From NCBI RefSeq assembly GCF_016863255.1, contig NZ_BOON01000035.1, forward strand, positions 62,001 through 126,000: a DNA stretch of 64,000 nucleotides. The letters run 5' to 3'. Numbering within the stretch: the stretch's first letter is position 1; each line of letters starts with the position of its first letter. Below, piece by piece: positions 9,067-19,759 of this stretch. The stretch comes from Planosporangium mesophilum. GTDB lineage: Bacteria > Actinomycetota > Actinomycetes > Mycobacteriales > Micromonosporaceae. Under the pieces are notes generated by a model. The model made no database searches, was not told where the DNA came from, and worked only from the letters and a program-made list of their open reading frames with translations. The translations under genes and the position numbers were made by a program.

Positions 9067-11750
9067 TGAGGACAGCGGAGATCAAGCGGCGTTTCCTGGC
9101 CCACTTCGAGGCGAACGGCCATGCCGTCGTGCCCAGCGCTCCGCTGCCCGCTATCGACGACCCCAACCTGTTGTTCGTCAACGCCGGCATGGTGCAGTTC
9201 GTGCCGTACTTCCTGGGGCAGCGCACGCCGCCGTGGAAGCGGGCGACGAGCGTACAGAAGTGCATCCGCACCCCGGACATCGACGAGGTCGGCAAGACCA
9301 GCCGGCACGGCACGTTCTTCCAGATGAACGGCAACTTCTCGTTCGGCGACTACTTCAAGGAAGGCGCGATCACCCTCGCCTGGGACCTGGTCACCAAGTC
9401 CGTTGACGAGGGCGGCTTCGGCCTGGACCCCGAGCGGATCTGGGCGACCGTCTACCTCGACGACGACGAGGCGTTCGACATCTGGCACCACAAGATCGGG
9501 TTGCCCAAGGAGCGCATCGTGCGCCGGGGCAAGGCCGACAACTACTGGTCGATGGGCATCCCCGGCCCGTGCGGCCCGTGCTCCGAGATCTACCTCGACC
9601 GTGGGCCGGAGTACGGCCGCGAGGGCGGCCCGGAGGTCGACGAGGACCGGTACATGGAGTTCTGGAACCTCGTGTTCATGCAGAACGAGCGGGGACCGGG
9701 CACCGACAAGGAGAACTACCCGATCCTGGGCGAGCTGCCGGCCAAGAACATCGACACCGGCATGGGCCTGGAGCGGATGGCCTCGATCCTGCAGGGCGTC
9801 GACAACATCTACGAGATCGACGAGATCAAGCCGATCCTCAACAAGGCCGCGGAGTTGACCGGCAAGCAGTACGGGGCGCGGTCGGGGCATCTGGCGAGCG
9901 AGTCGCACCCGGACGACGTGCGGCTGCGGGTCATCGCCGACCACGTGCGCACCTCACTGATGCTCATCGCCGACGGCGTCACGCCGTCCAACGAGGGCCG
10001 CGGCTATGTGCTGCGCCGCATCATGCGCCGGGCGATCCGGGCGATGCGGCTGCTGGGTTGGCAGGGCCGGGCGCTGCCGGAACTGCTGCCGGTGGCGCGC
10101 GACTGCATGGCCCCGTCCTACCCCGAGGTGGTCAGCGACTTCGAGCGGATCGCCAGCTACGCGTACGCCGAGGAGGAGGCGTTCCTGTCGACGTTGCGCG
10201 CCGGTACGACGATCCTCGACACGGCGGTGGCGGAGACGAAGCGCGCCGGCGGCACCAGGCTGACCGGCGAGCAGGCGTTCCAGCTGCACGACACGTACGG
10301 CTTCCCGATCGACCTCACCCTGGAGATCGCGGGCGAGCAGGGGCTCTCGGTCGACGAGGAGGGCTTCCGGCGCCTGATGGGCGAGCAGCGCAGCCGGGCC
10401 AAGGCCGACGCGCAGGCGCGCAAGACCGGCCACGTCGACCTGTCGGCGTACCGGGCGGTGCTCGAGTCGGGCGGCCCGGTGGAGTTCACCGGGTACGAGG
10501 AGACCCGCCGGGAGTCGCGGCTGCGGGCGCTGCTGTCCGGCTCCGGTACCGGGCTGTCCGGTGCCGGCGTGGGCGACACGGTCGAGCTGGTGCTCGACGC
10601 CACCCCGTTCTACGCGGAGGGCGGTGGCCAGCAGCCCGACCAGGGCATCATCACCGTGGGCGGCGGCAGCGTCGAGGTGTTCGACGTCCAGCAGCCGATC
10701 CCCGGCCTGATCGTGCACCGGGGGCGCGTGGTCGAGGGTGAGATCCGCCGGGGCGAGACCGGGTACGCCGAGATCGACGTCCTGCGCCGCAAGGCCATCT
10801 CGCGCGCCCACACGGCGACGCACCTGGTGCACACCGCGATGCGGAATTTCCTGGGCGAGTCGGCCACCCAGGCCGGTTCGCTCAACGCCCCGGGCCGGTT
10901 GCGCTTCGACTTCAACACGCCCGGCGCGGTGTCGCCGAGCGTGCTGCACGACATCGAGCAGCAGGTCAACGAGGTGTTGATGAGCGATCTCGACGTGCAC
11001 GCGTTCATCACGTCGCTGGAGGAGGCCCGCAAGCTCGGTGCGATGGCCCTCTTCGGGGAGAAGTACGGCGACGAGGTTCGGGTCGTCGAGGTCGGTGACT
11101 ACGCCCGCGAGCTGTGCGGTGGTACTCACGCCGCCCGCTCCGGGCAGCTGGGCCTGGTGAAGATCGTCCAGGAGTCGTCGATCGGCTCCGGGGTGCGCCG
11201 GGTCGAGGCGCTGGTCGGCATGGACGCGTTCGGCTACCTGGCGCGCGAGCACGTGCTGGTCAGCCGGCTCGCGGAGCTGTACCGGGTGCCCGGCGACCAG
11301 GTGGCCGACCGGGTCGAGCAGACCGTGGCCCAGCTGCGCGAGGCGGAGAAGGAGCTGGAGAAGCTCCGGGCCCAGCTCGTACTGGCCAACGTCGGCGCGC
11401 TCGTGGCCGGTGCGCGCGACGTCGGTGGCGTGTCTTTCGTCGGCGTCGAGGCGCCGGAGGGTACCGGCGGCAACGAGGTGCGGACCCTGGCGCAGGAGAT
11501 CCGCGGCCGGATGCCGGCCGACCGGCCGGGCGTGGCCGCGGTGACCGCGAGGTCCGGCGGCAAGGCGTCGCTGATCGTGGCGACCAACCCGGCCGCGCGG
11601 GACCGGGGCCTGTCCGCGGCGGACCTGGTCAAGGGCGCGTTGTCCGGGCGCGGCGGCGGCAACGCCGAGCTGGCCCAGGGCGGTGGCGCGCCGGCCGGTG
11701 ACGCGCCCTCGCTGCTGGCCGCGGTGGAGAAGGCGATTGCCAACTCGTAA
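9066..11750 (+). CDS. alaS: alanyl-tRNA synthetase
   Basis: 894 residues, normal length. N-terminal class II catalytic domain ([12 protein letters not shown], then [11 protein letters not shown]), tRNA-recognition region, then the editing domain with zinc ligands in HTATHLVH (about 581-588) and CGGTH (about 684-688), and a C-terminal coiled-coil plus C-Ala domain ending in [12 protein letters not shown]. It charges tRNA-Ala and clears mischarged Ser and Gly. ATG overlaps the preceding stop by one base. Confidence 0.98.
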   Translation: MRTAEIKRRFLAHFEANGHAVVPSAPLPAIDDPNLLFVNAGMVQFVPYFLGQRTPPWKRATSVQKCIRTPDIDEVGKTSRHGTFFQMNGNFSFGDYFKEGAITLAWDLVTKSVDEGGFGLDPERIWATVYLDDDEAFDIWHHKIGLPKERIVRRGKADNYWSMGIPGPCGPCSEIYLDRGPEYGREGGPEVDEDRYMEFWNLVFMQNERGPGTDKENYPILGELPAKNIDTGMGLERMASILQGVDNIYEIDEIKPILNKAAELTGKQYGARSGHLASESHPDDVRLRVIADHVRTSLMLIADGVTPSNEGRGYVLRRIMRRAIRAMRLLGWQGRALPELLPVARDCMAPSYPEVVSDFERIASYAYAEEEAFLSTLRAGTTILDTAVAETKRAGGTRLTGEQAFQLHDTYGFPIDLTLEIAGEQGLSVDEEGFRRLMGEQRSRAKADAQARKTGHVDLSAYRAVLESGGPVEFTGYEETRRESRLRALLSGSGTGLSGAGVGDTVELVLDATPFYAEGGGQQPDQGIITVGGGSVEVFDVQQPIPGLIVHRGRVVEGEIRRGETGYAEIDVLRRKAISRAHTATHLVHTAMRNFLGESATQAGSLNAPGRLRFDFNTPGAVSPSVLHDIEQQVNEVLMSDLDVHAFITSLEEARKLGAMALFGEKYGDEVRVVEVGDYARELCGGTHAARSGQLGLVKIVQESSIGSGVRRVEALVGMDAFGYLAREHVLVSRLAELYRVPGDQVADRVEQTVAQLREAEKELEKLRAQLVLANVGALVAGARDVGGVSFVGVEAPEGTGGNEVRTLAQEIRGRMPADRPGVAAVTARSGGKASLIVATNPAARDRGLSAADLVKGALSGRGGGNAELAQGGGAPAGDAPSLLAAVEKAIANS

Positions 11751-11760
11751 TCCTGGATCT

Positions 11761-11798
11761 TGGACACTTGGCGGGGCCATGACCCCGCCAAGTGTCCA
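11761..11798 (+). terminator. 16-bp perfect hairpin after alaS
   Basis: Arms 11761-11776 and 11783-11798 pair perfectly around a CCATGA loop. The arm begins TGGACACTTGG and is preceded by GGATCT; the same GATCNTGGACAC core occurs in the hairpins at 18560 and 42825. No T-run follows directly. Confidence 0.65.
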
Positions 11799-11816
11799 GG
11801 AGTGCCAGTGGGGTGA

Positions 11817-12266
11817 GTGGTGATCCGCGGAGTGCGTCTCGGCGTGGACGTCGGCTCGGTACGGGTCGGCGTGGCCAGCTCCGACCCGGACGGGATCCTC
11901 GCGACTCCGCTCGCGACCGTGTCCCGAGATGTCACCCAAAGTAGCGATATTCCTTCCGACATGGCCGAGATCGCCCGGCTTGTCCGGGAGTACGAGGCCA
12001 TCGAGGTGGTGGTCGGGCTGCCCATCAACCTCGCTGGCAAAGAGGGTCCAGCAGCCGCCTCCATCAGGCAATACGTGGAGATTCTAAAGGCAGTTGTCGA
12101 TCCCGTCCCGGTGTTGTTCGCCGATGAGAGGCTGTCTACCGTCATAGCGACGCGTAGGCTGTCGGATCGAGGCGTGCGAGGGAAGCGCCAACGGGCTGTC
12201 GTCGACCAGGTGGCCGCCGTAGAGATTCTTCAGTCCTGGCTAGACGCGCAACGGAGGCGAAGCTGA
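11817..12266 (+). CDS. ruvX: Holliday junction resolvase-like nuclease RuvX (YqgF)
   Basis: 149 residues. RNase H-fold motifs are intact: GVDVGSVRVGVA near the start, VVVGLPINLAGKEG, FADERLSTV and a C-terminal DQVAAVEILQ. The family has been linked to Holliday junction resolution and to 16S rRNA 5' end processing. Start is one of two adjacent GTG codons (11817 or 11820). Its stop overlaps mltG, forming the usual ruvX-mltG-aroE cluster. Confidence 0.92.
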   Translation: MVIRGVRLGVDVGSVRVGVASSDPDGILATPLATVSRDVTQSSDIPSDMAEIARLVREYEAIEVVVGLPINLAGKEGPAAASIRQYVEILKAVVDPVPVLFADERLSTVIATRRLSDRGVRGKRQRAVVDQVAAVEILQSWLDAQRRRS

Positions 12267-13471
12267 TGTTGGACGAGCTCGAGCTTGCGTTCGACGACCA
12301 GGATCGTGAGCGTGGGCGGAGCCGGCATCGGCGGTCGGCGGCGCGCCGCGCCCAGAACGGCGGCGGTGCGCGCCAGCCGAAGGGGCGCGGCCGGTCCCTG
12401 CTCGCGCTGGCGCTGTCGATCGTGCTGCTCGGCGTCCTCGGCGCCGGCGGCTGGTACGGCTACACGAAGGTCACGGAGTTCTTCTCGGCCGCCGACTACT
12501 CGGGCCCCGGCACCGGAAAGGTCGAGGTGCAGGTGAAGTCGGGCGACTCGGCCGCCGACATCGGCCAGAGCCTCTTCAATGCCGGCGTCGTCAAGAGCGC
12601 CCAGGCTTTCGTCGACGCGGCCGCGGACAACCCGCAGGCCAAGAACATCCAGCCGGGCACCTATCAGCTCCGCAAGGAGATGCGGGCGAAGGACGCCCTG
12701 GCGCTCCTGCTGGGTGACGACAGCAAGCTGGTCAACAAGATCACCATCCCCGAGGGTCTGACCATGCAGGCGACCTTCAAGAAGCTGTCCGAGTACACCC
12801 ACCTCCCGGTGGAGGAGTTCCAGGCCGCAGCAGCGGACCCGGTCGCGCTCGGTGTGCCGGAGGCCTGGTTCACCCGCGGCGACGGCAAGCAGCCCGCCAA
12901 GAGCGTGGAGGGCTTCCTGTTCCCGGACACGTACCACTTCGACCCGGGCGTGACGCCGAAGCAGATCCTGCAGAAGATGGTCGGCAACTTCCTCGCCGTC
13001 GCCGACGAAAACAAGATCATGGATCTCGCGCAGTCCAAGCAGGTCGCGCCGTACGAGGTGCTGATCACGGCGTCGCTGGTACAGGCGGAGGCCGGCACCC
13101 CGGCCGACATGCCGAAGGTCTCGCGGGTGGTCTACAACCGGCTCAACCACAAGCCCAACGCGATGCCGCTGGAGTTCGACTCGGCCACCAACTACTGGCG
13201 CGAGCTGCGCGGTCAGGAGCGCAAGCACAACCTGACCACGCCGGAGCTGAACGACCCGAACAACCCGTACCGCACCTACGGGGTGACCGGCCTGCCGCCG
13301 GGGCCGATCAGCAACCCCGGCAAGGAGGCGCTGCTCGCGGCGGTCAACCCGACCCCGGGGCCGTGGCTGTTCTTCGTGCTCATCGACAAGCAGGGCAACT
13401 CGGCGTTCACCGACAACCTGGCCGAGCACGAGCGCAACATCGCGACCGCCCAGCGCAACGGTGCGTACTGA
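12266..13471 (+). CDS. mltG: endolytic murein transglycosylase MltG
   Basis: 401 residues. A basic cytoplasmic N-terminus (rich in Arg, residues 10-45) precedes one membrane segment (LLALALSIVLLGVLGAGGW). The outer part has a LysM-like region and the YceG catalytic domain with the conserved glutamate in LVQAEAGTPADMPKV. It cuts nascent peptidoglycan strands at the membrane face. ATG shares a base with the ruvX stop; the 3' end overlaps aroE by 11 bases. Confidence 0.93.
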   Translation: MLDELELAFDDQDRERGRSRHRRSAARRAQNGGGARQPKGRGRSLLALALSIVLLGVLGAGGWYGYTKVTEFFSAADYSGPGTGKVEVQVKSGDSAADIGQSLFNAGVVKSAQAFVDAAADNPQAKNIQPGTYQLRKEMRAKDALALLLGDDSKLVNKITIPEGLTMQATFKKLSEYTHLPVEEFQAAAADPVALGVPEAWFTRGDGKQPAKSVEGFLFPDTYHFDPGVTPKQILQKMVGNFLAVADENKIMDLAQSKQVAPYEVLITASLVQAEAGTPADMPKVSRVVYNRLNHKPNAMPLEFDSATNYWRELRGQERKHNLTTPELNDPNNPYRTYGVTGLPPGPISNPGKEALLAAVNPTPGPWLFFVLIDKQGNSAFTDNLAEHERNIATAQRNGAY

Positions 13472-14282
13472 CGTGTCGAACCGCCGCGCCGCCGTGCTCG
13501 GCAAGCCCATCGGCCACTCGCTGTCCCCGCTGATCCACAACGCCGGGTACGCCGCCGCCGGGTTGACCGACTGGAGCTATACGGCGATCGAGTGCGTCGA
13601 GTCGGAGCTGGTCGGTCTCGTCGCCGGGCTCGGCCCCGAGTGGGCCGGGCTGTCGCTGACCATGCCGCTCAAGGAGGCGGCGCTCGCGGTGGCCGACGCC
13701 GTATCGCCGGTCGCGGCCGCGATCGGCGCCGCCAACACCCTGGTACGGGTGGAGCACGGCTGGCGCGCCGACAACACCGACGCGCCGGGGATCGTCGACG
13801 CCCTCGGCGTCGTCGGGCTCCTCACCGCCACCCGGGTCGCCGTGCTCGGCGCCGGCGGCACCGCCCGCGCCGCCCTCGCCGCCGCGGCCGCCCTCGGCGC
13901 CGGCGTCACCGTGTACGCCCGGCGGCCCGAGGCGATCGCTCAGCTCGAGCCCGTGGCCGCGGCGCTCGGGGTGGAGCTGACCGGCGCCGACTGGGCCTCG
14001 GCGGCGAACTGCGTCGACGCCGACGTGGTGATCTCGACCGTGCCCAAGGGGGTCGCCGACGGGCTCGCCGAGGCGGTCCGGTGGCGGTGCGGGGTGGTCC
14101 TGTTCGACGCGCTGTACGACCCGTGGCCGACCCCGCTCGCCACGGCGGCCGCGCGGGCCGGCTGCCCGGTCGTGTCCGGGTACGACCTGCTGCTGGCCCA
14201 GGCCGTCCGCCAGTTCGAGTCCTTCACGGGCGTACCCGCCCCGGTCGACGCGATGCGCGCGGCCCTGCCCGTCTCTCCGTGA
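13461..14282 (+). CDS. aroE: shikimate 5-dehydrogenase
   Basis: 273 residues. Substrate-binding motif GKPIGHSLSP, the catalytic lysine in MPLKEAAL, NTLVR and DNTDAPG, then an NADP-binding GAGGTARAAL loop. It reduces 3-dehydroshikimate to shikimate. GTG at 13461 lies inside the end of mltG; GTG at 13473 is an alternative and would remove the overlap. First of the shikimate pathway genes here. Confidence 0.93.
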   Translation: MRTDVSNRRAAVLGKPIGHSLSPLIHNAGYAAAGLTDWSYTAIECVESELVGLVAGLGPEWAGLSLTMPLKEAALAVADAVSPVAAAIGAANTLVRVEHGWRADNTDAPGIVDALGVVGLLTATRVAVLGAGGTARAALAAAAALGAGVTVYARRPEAIAQLEPVAAALGVELTGADWASAANCVDADVVISTVPKGVADGLAEAVRWRCGVVLFDALYDPWPTPLATAAARAGCPVVSGYDLLLAQAVRQFESFTGVPAPVDAMRAALPVSP

Positions 14283-14342
14283 TCATGGGATGGGCCGGGA
14301 GCGGACGCGGGGACGGTTACGCGACGTGTCAGACTGTCACCC

Positions 14343-15521
14343 GTGCTGCGCTGGTTGACCGCTGGAGAATCCCATGGTCCGGCCCTCGTGGCGATCCTGG
14401 AGGGGGTACCCGCCGGGGTCGCGGTGACGAGTGCTGAGATCGCCCATGAGCTGGGCCGCCGCCGCCTGGGCTACGGCCGGGGCGCCCGGATGAGCTTCGA
14501 GCAGGACGAGGTCGAGATCATCGGCGGCATCCGGCACGGGCTCACCCAGGGCAGCCCGGTGGCCGTGCGGGTCGGCAACAGCGAGTGGCCCAAGTGGGAG
14601 ACGGTGATGTCGCCCGACCCGGTCGACGCCGGGGAACTCGCCGGGCTGGCCCGCAACGCTCCGCTCACCCGCCCCCGGCCCGGCCACGCCGACCTCGCCG
14701 GCATGCAGAAGTACGGCCACACCGACGCCCGCCCGATCCTGGAGCGCGCCAGCGCGCGGGAGACCGCCGCGCGGGTGGCGGCGGGCACCGTGGCGAAGTC
14801 GTTCCTGCGTCAGGCGCTCGGCGTGGAGATCGTCTCGCACGTGATCGAGCTGGGCAGCGTCGCGGTCAAGCCGGGACTGCTGCCGCACCCCGAGGACGCC
14901 GAGCGCATCGACGCCGACCCGCTGCGCTGCCTCGACCCGGAGGCGAGCGCCCGCATGGTCGAGGAGGTCGACGCCGCGAAGAAGGACGCGGACACGCTCG
15001 GCGGGATCGTCGAGGTTCTCGCGTACGGGGTGCCGCCGGGCCTGGGCAGCCACGTCCAGTGGGACCGCAAGCTCGACGCCCGGCTGGCGACCGCCCTGAT
15101 GTCGATCCAGGCGATCAAGGGGGTCGAGATCGGTGACGCCTTCACCCAGGCCCGCTCGCGCGGGTCGCAGGCGCACGACGAGATCGTCCCGAGCCCGGAC
15201 GGGGTGCGGCGGGTCACCGACCGGGCCGGCGGTCTGGAAGGCGGCATCACCAACGGCGAGCCGGTGCGGGTACGCGCCGCGATGAAGCCCATCTCCTCGC
15301 TCAACCGGGCGCTGTCCACGGTGGACGTGTCGACCGGCGAGCCGGCGACCGCCATCAACCAGCGCTCCGACGTGTGCGCCGTGCCGGCCGCGGCCGTCGT
15401 CGCCGAGGCGATGGTGGCGCTGGTGCTGGCCGAGGCGGCGCTGGAGAAGTTCGGCGGTGACTCGGTCGCCGAGATCCAGCGCAACCTGCGCGGCTACCTC
15501 GACAACCTGGTAATCCGATGA
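14343..15521 (+). CDS. aroC: chorismate synthase
   Basis: 392 residues. Family opening [19 protein letters not shown]-binding region with [13 protein letters not shown], and the C-terminal signature [16 protein letters not shown] followed by [11 protein letters not shown]. Converts EPSP to chorismate using reduced FMN. GTG start at 14343, 60 bases after aroE, with no clear ribosome-binding site. Overlaps aroK by four bases. Confidence 0.97.
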   Translation: MLRWLTAGESHGPALVAILEGVPAGVAVTSAEIAHELGRRRLGYGRGARMSFEQDEVEIIGGIRHGLTQGSPVAVRVGNSEWPKWETVMSPDPVDAGELAGLARNAPLTRPRPGHADLAGMQKYGHTDARPILERASARETAARVAAGTVAKSFLRQALGVEIVSHVIELGSVAVKPGLLPHPEDAERIDADPLRCLDPEASARMVEEVDAAKKDADTLGGIVEVLAYGVPPGLGSHVQWDRKLDARLATALMSIQAIKGVEIGDAFTQARSRGSQAHDEIVPSPDGVRRVTDRAGGLEGGITNGEPVRVRAAMKPISSLNRALSTVDVSTGEPATAINQRSDVCAVPAAAVVAEAMVALVLAEAALEKFGGDSVAEIQRNLRGYLDNLVIR

Positions 15522-16024
15522 CCGCTCCGAAGTGTGTGCTCGTCGGGATGATGGGCGCGGGCAAGACGACGGTCGGCCGGTTGGTGGCCGAGCGTCTCGG
15601 CGCGCCGTTCCGCGACGTCGACGCCGAGATCGAGGCGGCCGCCGGAAAGCCGATCTCCGAGATCTTCATCGACGAGGGTGAGGAGCACTTCCGGGCCCTG
15701 GAGCGCCAGGCCGTGGCCGACGCGCTCGACGGCTTCGACGGCGTGGTGGCCGTCGGCGGTGGCGCGATCCTGTCCGACGAGACCCGCAAGCGCCTCGCGT
15801 ACCACCGGGTGGTGTACCTGTCGGTGGAACTGGCCGATGCGCTCAAGCGCGTCGGCCTGGGCGCGGGCCGGCCGATGCTGGCGATGAACCCCCGCGCCAC
15901 CCTCAAGTACCTGCTCGACCAGCGCCGGCCGCTCTACGAGGAGGTCGCCACGCTGGTGGTCCGCACCGACGGCCGCGCCCCGGACGAGGTCGCCGCCGAG
16001 GTCACGGCCGCGCTCAGCGCTTGA
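15518..16024 (+). CDS. aroK: shikimate kinase
   Basis: 168 residues. P-loop [12 protein letters not shown] at the N-terminus, shikimate-binding RDVDAEIE and GGGAI, and the lid arginine region GLGAGRPM. Phosphorylates shikimate at the 3-hydroxyl. Start ATG overlaps the aroC stop (ATGA). Its last 11 bases overlap the end of a convergent lipoprotein gene, and aroB lies beyond that gene. Confidence 0.95.
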   Translation: MTAPKCVLVGMMGAGKTTVGRLVAERLGAPFRDVDAEIEAAAGKPISEIFIDEGEEHFRALERQAVADALDGFDGVVAVGGGAILSDETRKRLAYHRVVYLSVELADALKRVGLGAGRPMLAMNPRATLKYLLDQRRPLYEEVATLVVRTDGRAPDEVAAEVTAALSA

Positions 16025-16880
16025 CCTGTACCGCGTACACCCCGCCCTGCTCGCCGAGCAGGACGCGGTTGCCCAGCGGGGCGTCGAGGGTGACCGGGTA
16101 GCGGGCCGTCCGCAGCATCATGTCGCTGATGCACTCGCCCTTCTCTGCGTGCGCCACGGCGCCGGTGGGCACGGTGCGCAGCGCGATCGTCACGGTTTCC
16201 CGCGTCGACGTCGTGACCGGCTCCGATCTCGTGATCGGTTCGCCCGGGCAGGGTGGCCCCGGCGCGGGCAACTCGACGGTGACGGTACGGCCGTCGGGGT
16301 CGAGGGCGGCGTGGCCGAGCGTCGTCGGCGGCACCGCGCCCGCCCGCCAGAACACCTCGGGACCGACCGCCGGCCAGGCGATCGGTCCCAACGCGTCCAC
16401 CGGGTGGAACAGCCAGGCCGGTAGCTCGACCTGGCCCCGGTCGGTGGCGAATGTCGTGCTGCCCAGTTCCACGCGGGTGATGCGCAGCGGTGTGGTCTGT
16501 TCGACCGTCTTGACGTCGGGGTGGGCGCAAAGCTCGGCGAAGGCGTCCTGGGCGCCGATCAGGGGCAGCTCCCTGGTTCCGTCGGGGAGCGCGACCGGCC
16601 GCGGACCCGGCAGGAACGCCGGCAGCGGGGTGTCGAGCCTGAGGTTGCCGCTGACGGCCGCCACCTTCGCCTCGTCGGAGGTGTACCCGGCGTGCTTGGC
16701 CACCGGGCCGAGCAGCACGATCGGGCGGGGCGTCCGGTCGACCGGGAAGTCCCGCCAGTCGCCGTCCGTGGCGGGCGGAACGGGCGTCCTCGCGACGGGC
16801 GTGCGGGGCAGTGAGTGGGCGCAGCCGGCGAGGAGGAGGGCGGCGGAGGCGGCCAGCAGGCCTCGGTACAGCGAGGGCAT
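16014..16880 (-). CDS. predicted lipoprotein, hypothetical
   Basis: 288 residues. Signal peptide of the lipoprotein class: basic start, hydrophobic stretch ASAALLLAG and cysteine at residue 20 (lipobox L17-A18-G19-C20). The mature part has no domain I recognise; it contains several Cys-poor, Pro-rich beta-type segments. It is the only minus-strand gene among the shikimate genes, and its 3' end overlaps that of aroK by 11 bases, so its mRNA would be antisense to the aroK end. Likely anchored on the outer face of the membrane. Confidence 0.75.
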   Translation of the reverse strand: MPSLYRGLLAASAALLLAGCAHSLPRTPVARTPVPPATDGDWRDFPVDRTPRPIVLLGPVAKHAGYTSDEAKVAAVSGNLRLDTPLPAFLPGPRPVALPDGTRELPLIGAQDAFAELCAHPDVKTVEQTTPLRITRVELGSTTFATDRGQVELPAWLFHPVDALGPIAWPAVGPEVFWRAGAVPPTTLGHAALDPDGRTVTVELPAPGPPCPGEPITRSEPVTTSTRETVTIALRTVPTGAVAHAEKGECISDMMLRTARYPVTLDAPLGNRVLLGEQGGVYAVQVKR

Positions 16881-16922
16881 GTCGTTGTGACGCCCGTCAT
16901 CCCCGCCCGGTTTCCGTCACTT

Positions 16923-16978
16923 CCATGATCACGGGGATTTTTCCGTGTCCGAGCACGGAAAATCCTCCCGGATCATGG
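16923..16978. repeat. imperfect 25-nt inverted repeat between lipoprotein gene and aroB
   Basis: Arms 16923-16947 and 16954-16978 pair at 19 of 25 positions around a 6-nt loop; both ends (CCATGATC and TTTTCCGTG) are perfect. It lies in the divergent gap before aroB rather than after a gene, unlike most of its relatives. It shares CATGATC and TTTTCCGTG with the hairpin at 48061. Confidence 0.65.
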
Positions 16979-17017
16979 GCGGTGCGGCGGGACCAGGAGG
17001 TGCTTCGGCGCTCGGAG

Positions 17018-17023
17018 TAGGAT
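17018..17023 (+). promoter_or_regulatory. candidate -10 (TAGGAT) for aroB
   Basis: TAGGAT ends nine bases before the aroB ATG, giving a leader of only two or three bases. Confidence 0.3.
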
Positions 17024-17032
17024 CCGGACGCG

Positions 17033-18112
17033 ATGAGTGAACCCACCGTGATCACGGTCGCCGGGGACCAGCCGTACGAGGTGGTCGTCGGCCGTGACCT
17101 GCTGACTTCCCTGCCGCCGCTGCTGGAGGGCGCCGCCCAGGTGGCCGTGCTGTTCGCGGCCCCGCTGCGCGGGTACGCCGACCGGGTCGTCGCCGCGCTG
17201 CGCGACGCCGGGCTGGCCCCGCTGCCGATCGAGGTACCCGACGCCGAGGCGGGCAAGGGCATCGAGGTCGCCGCCCGGTGCTGGGACGCGCTCGGCGGGG
17301 CGGGCTTCACCCGTACCGATGCGGTTGTCGGGGTGGGCGGGGGAGCCGTCACCGACCTGGCCGGCTTCGTCGCCGCCTGCTGGCTGCGCGGGGTACGGGC
17401 GGTGCAGGTGCCGACCAGCCTGCTGGGCATGGTCGACGCCGCGGTCGGCGGGAAGACCGGCGTCAACACCGCCGCCGGCAAGAACCTGGTCGGCGCTTTC
17501 CACCCGCCGGCCGGTGTGCTCTGCGACCTGTCCACCCTGGACACGCTGCCCGCCGACGACCTGCGGGCCGGCCTGGCCGAGGTCGTCAAGTGCGGGTTCA
17601 TCGCGGACCCGCGGATCCTCGGGATCGTGGAGGCCGACCCGGCCGCCGCGGCCGACCCGCGCAGCGCCGCGCTGCGTGAACTCGTCGAGCGGTCGGTGCG
17701 GGTCAAGGCCCGGGTCGTCGGGGAGGACCTGCGCGAGTCGGGCCTGCGGGAGATCCTCAACTACGGCCACACGCTCGGCCACGCGATCGAGAAGATCGAA
17801 GGGTACCGCTGGAAGCACGGTCATGCGGTCTCGGTCGGCCTGGTCTACGCCGCGTCCCTGGCCCGCCGCGCGGGCCGGCTCGACGACGCCACCGCCGCCC
17901 GGCACCGGGCGGTGCTGACCTCGCTCGGGCTGCCGGTGTCGTACCGGGCCGAGGCGTGGGCGGACCTGCACGCGGCGATGCGGGTGGACAAGAAGGCGCG
18001 CGGCGCCCGGCTGCGCTTCGTCGTGCTGGACGGTTTGGCAAGTCCGTCCATTCTGGACGGGCCGTCGGATGAGCTGCTGCGGGCGGCGTACACGGAGGTG
18101 GCGCAATCGTGA
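17033..18112 (+). CDS. aroB: 3-dehydroquinate synthase
   Basis: 359 residues. NAD-binding [16 protein letters not shown], substrate-binding [16 protein letters not shown] and metal ligands in [11 protein letters not shown]. Converts DAHP to 3-dehydroquinate. ATG at 17033 just after a -10-like box. Overlaps aroQ by four bases. Confidence 0.97.
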   Translation: MSEPTVITVAGDQPYEVVVGRDLLTSLPPLLEGAAQVAVLFAAPLRGYADRVVAALRDAGLAPLPIEVPDAEAGKGIEVAARCWDALGGAGFTRTDAVVGVGGGAVTDLAGFVAACWLRGVRAVQVPTSLLGMVDAAVGGKTGVNTAAGKNLVGAFHPPAGVLCDLSTLDTLPADDLRAGLAEVVKCGFIADPRILGIVEADPAAAADPRSAALRELVERSVRVKARVVGEDLRESGLREILNYGHTLGHAIEKIEGYRWKHGHAVSVGLVYAASLARRAGRLDDATAARHRAVLTSLGLPVSYRAEAWADLHAAMRVDKKARGARLRFVVLDGLASPSILDGPSDELLRAAYTEVAQS

Positions 18113-18546
18113 AGGTGTACGTGCTCAACGGGCCGAACCTGGGGCGGCTCGGCACCCGCCAGCCGGAGGTTTACGGCCGCACCACGTACGCCGACCTCGT
18201 CGAGTTGTGCGTAGCGGCCGGCAAGGAGCGCGGTCTCGACGTCGAGGTGCGCCAGACCGACGCCGAGCACGAGATGCTGGGCTGGCTGCACGAGGCCGCC
18301 GACGCCGGCGTCGCGGTCGTGCTCAACCCCGGAGCGTGGTCACACTACTCGTACGCGCTGCGCGACGCCTGCGCCATGCTCCGCGCCCCGCTCGTCGAGG
18401 TGCACATCTCCAACATCCACGCCCGGGAGGAGTTCCGGCACCACTCGGTCGTCTCCGCCGTCGCGACCGGTGTGATCTGCGGGCTCGGCGTCGACGGGTA
18501 CCGGCTCGCGCTGCACCACCTCGCCGGGCCGGCCCGCGAGGCGTAG
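18109..18546 (+). CDS. aroQ: type II 3-dehydroquinate dehydratase
   Basis: 145 residues, standard for the dodecameric type II enzyme. [18 protein letters not shown] carries the catalytic tyrosine loop; [15 protein letters not shown] and [14 protein letters not shown] follow. GTG overlaps the aroB stop (GTGA). Converts 3-dehydroquinate to 3-dehydroshikimate, completing the set with aroE, aroK and aroC. Confidence 0.96.
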   Translation: MKVYVLNGPNLGRLGTRQPEVYGRTTYADLVELCVAAGKERGLDVEVRQTDAEHEMLGWLHEAADAGVAVVLNPGAWSHYSYALRDACAMLRAPLVEVHISNIHAREEFRHHSVVSAVATGVICGLGVDGYRLALHHLAGPAREA

Positions 18547-18559
18547 GTGACGCGCCCGC

Positions 18560-18617
18560 GCCGGGATCTTGGACACCGCGCGGTGCGACGGGCCCGCCGG
18601 GTGCTCACGATCCCGGC
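18560..18617. terminator. imperfect 18-nt inverted repeat after aroQ
   Basis: Arms 18560-18577 and 18600-18617 match over GCCGGGATC and CACC with a few mismatches between. The left arm contains GGATCTTGGACACC, the core also seen after alaS. Probable end of the aro transcript. Confidence 0.5.
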
Positions 18618-18659
18618 GGGAGCGTGGGGGCCATCGACGGGTGATCACGTTCGGGTCGG

Positions 18660-18665
18660 TACACT
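18660..18665 (+). promoter_or_regulatory. candidate -10 (TACACT) for efp
   Basis: TACACT lies 44 bases before the efp ATG. The same hexamer stands upstream of metK, def and rpe in this window. Confidence 0.4.
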
Positions 18666-18709
18666 TCTTCGGTTCAGTAGGCGAGCCGAAGACGGAGACA
18701 CGCGTACGT

Positions 18710-19267
18710 ATGGCCACCACCAATGACCTCAAGAACGGCCTGGTCCTCAACCTCGACGGCGAACTGTGGGCCGTCGTGGAGTTCCAGCACGTCAAGCCGG
18801 GCAAGGGCGGCGCCTTCGTGCGGACCACGCTGAAGAACGTGCTCTCCGGCAAGGTCGTCGACCGGACCTTCAATGCGGGTACCAAGGTCGACACCGCCAC
18901 CGTCGACAAGCGGACGATGCAGTACCTGTACGCCGACGGCGAGGACTTCGTCTTCATGGACCTCGACACCTACGACCAGATCCACGTACCGGGCGCCACG
19001 GTCGGTGACGCCTCGAAGTACCTGCTGCCCGAGGCGGAGGCGACGGTTGCCACCCACGAGGGCGTGCCGCTGTACGTGGAACTGCCCACCAGCGTCGTCC
19101 TGGAGATCACGTACACCGAGCCGGGCCTGCAGGGCGACCGGTCCACCGGCGGCACCAAGCCGGCGACCGTGGAGACCGGGGCCACCGTGAACGTGCCGCT
19201 GTTCATCTCCAACGGCGAGAAGATCAAGGTCGACACCCGCGACGGCCGTTACCTCGGACGGGCGTGA
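18710..19267 (+). CDS. efp: elongation factor P
   Basis: 185 residues, three OB-like barrels. The loop that reaches the ribosomal peptidyl-transferase centre reads KPGKGGAF with the tip lysine at position 32. It relieves ribosome stalling at polyproline. ATG at 18710 is chosen because family homology begins there. nusB follows seven bases after the stop, so the two are co-transcribed. Confidence 0.96.
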   Translation: MATTNDLKNGLVLNLDGELWAVVEFQHVKPGKGGAFVRTTLKNVLSGKVVDRTFNAGTKVDTATVDKRTMQYLYADGEDFVFMDLDTYDQIHVPGATVGDASKYLLPEAEATVATHEGVPLYVELPTSVVLEITYTEPGLQGDRSTGGTKPATVETGATVNVPLFISNGEKIKVDTRDGRYLGRA

Positions 19268-19274
19268 GTCAGTC

Positions 19275-19733
19275 ATGAGCAAGCCCGGCGGCCGCAGCTT
19301 CACCGGAGACGTCACGTCGACGATGTCGTCGCGGCGGAAGGCCCGCAAGCGCGCACTGGACGTGCTGTACGAGGCCGACCTCCGCCAGGCGCCGATCACC
19401 GACATGCTCGAGGCGTACCTGGAGCGGCTGCCCGAGCCACGGCCGGAGCAGTTGGACTTCACGGTGTCCCTGGTCGAGAGCGTTGCCCGCGAGCGCGACC
19501 GGATCGACGAGCTGATCTCCAGCTACGCGGAGGGGTGGACCCTCGACCGCATGCCGGTGGTCGACCGCAACCTGGCCCGCATCGCAGTGAACGAGCTGCT
19601 CTACCGCGAGGACATCGACGACGCGGTGGCGATCACCGAGGCCGTGGAGCTGGCCAAGATCCTGTCGACCGAGGACTCGCCGCGCTTCCTCAACGGCGTG
19701 CTCGGGCGGATCGCCGAGTACGCCACTCGCTGA
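19275..19733 (+). CDS. nusB: transcription antitermination protein NusB
   Basis: 152 residues. All-helical NusB fold: SRRKARKRALDVLYEADLR near residue 17, then DRMPVVDRNLARIAVNELLY and the C-terminal AKILSTEDSPRFLNGVLGRIAE. Part of the rRNA antitermination complex with NusE. An N-terminal Ser/Gly-rich extension of about 15 residues precedes the fold. Followed by a hairpin shared with the convergent bldD gene. Confidence 0.95.
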   Translation: MSKPGGRSFTGDVTSTMSSRRKARKRALDVLYEADLRQAPITDMLEAYLERLPEPRPEQLDFTVSLVESVARERDRIDELISSYAEGWTLDRMPVVDRNLARIAVNELLYREDIDDAVAITEAVELAKILSTEDSPRFLNGVLGRIAEYATR

Positions 19734-19759
19734 GGACCGCTGACAACCACAGGACCGCT

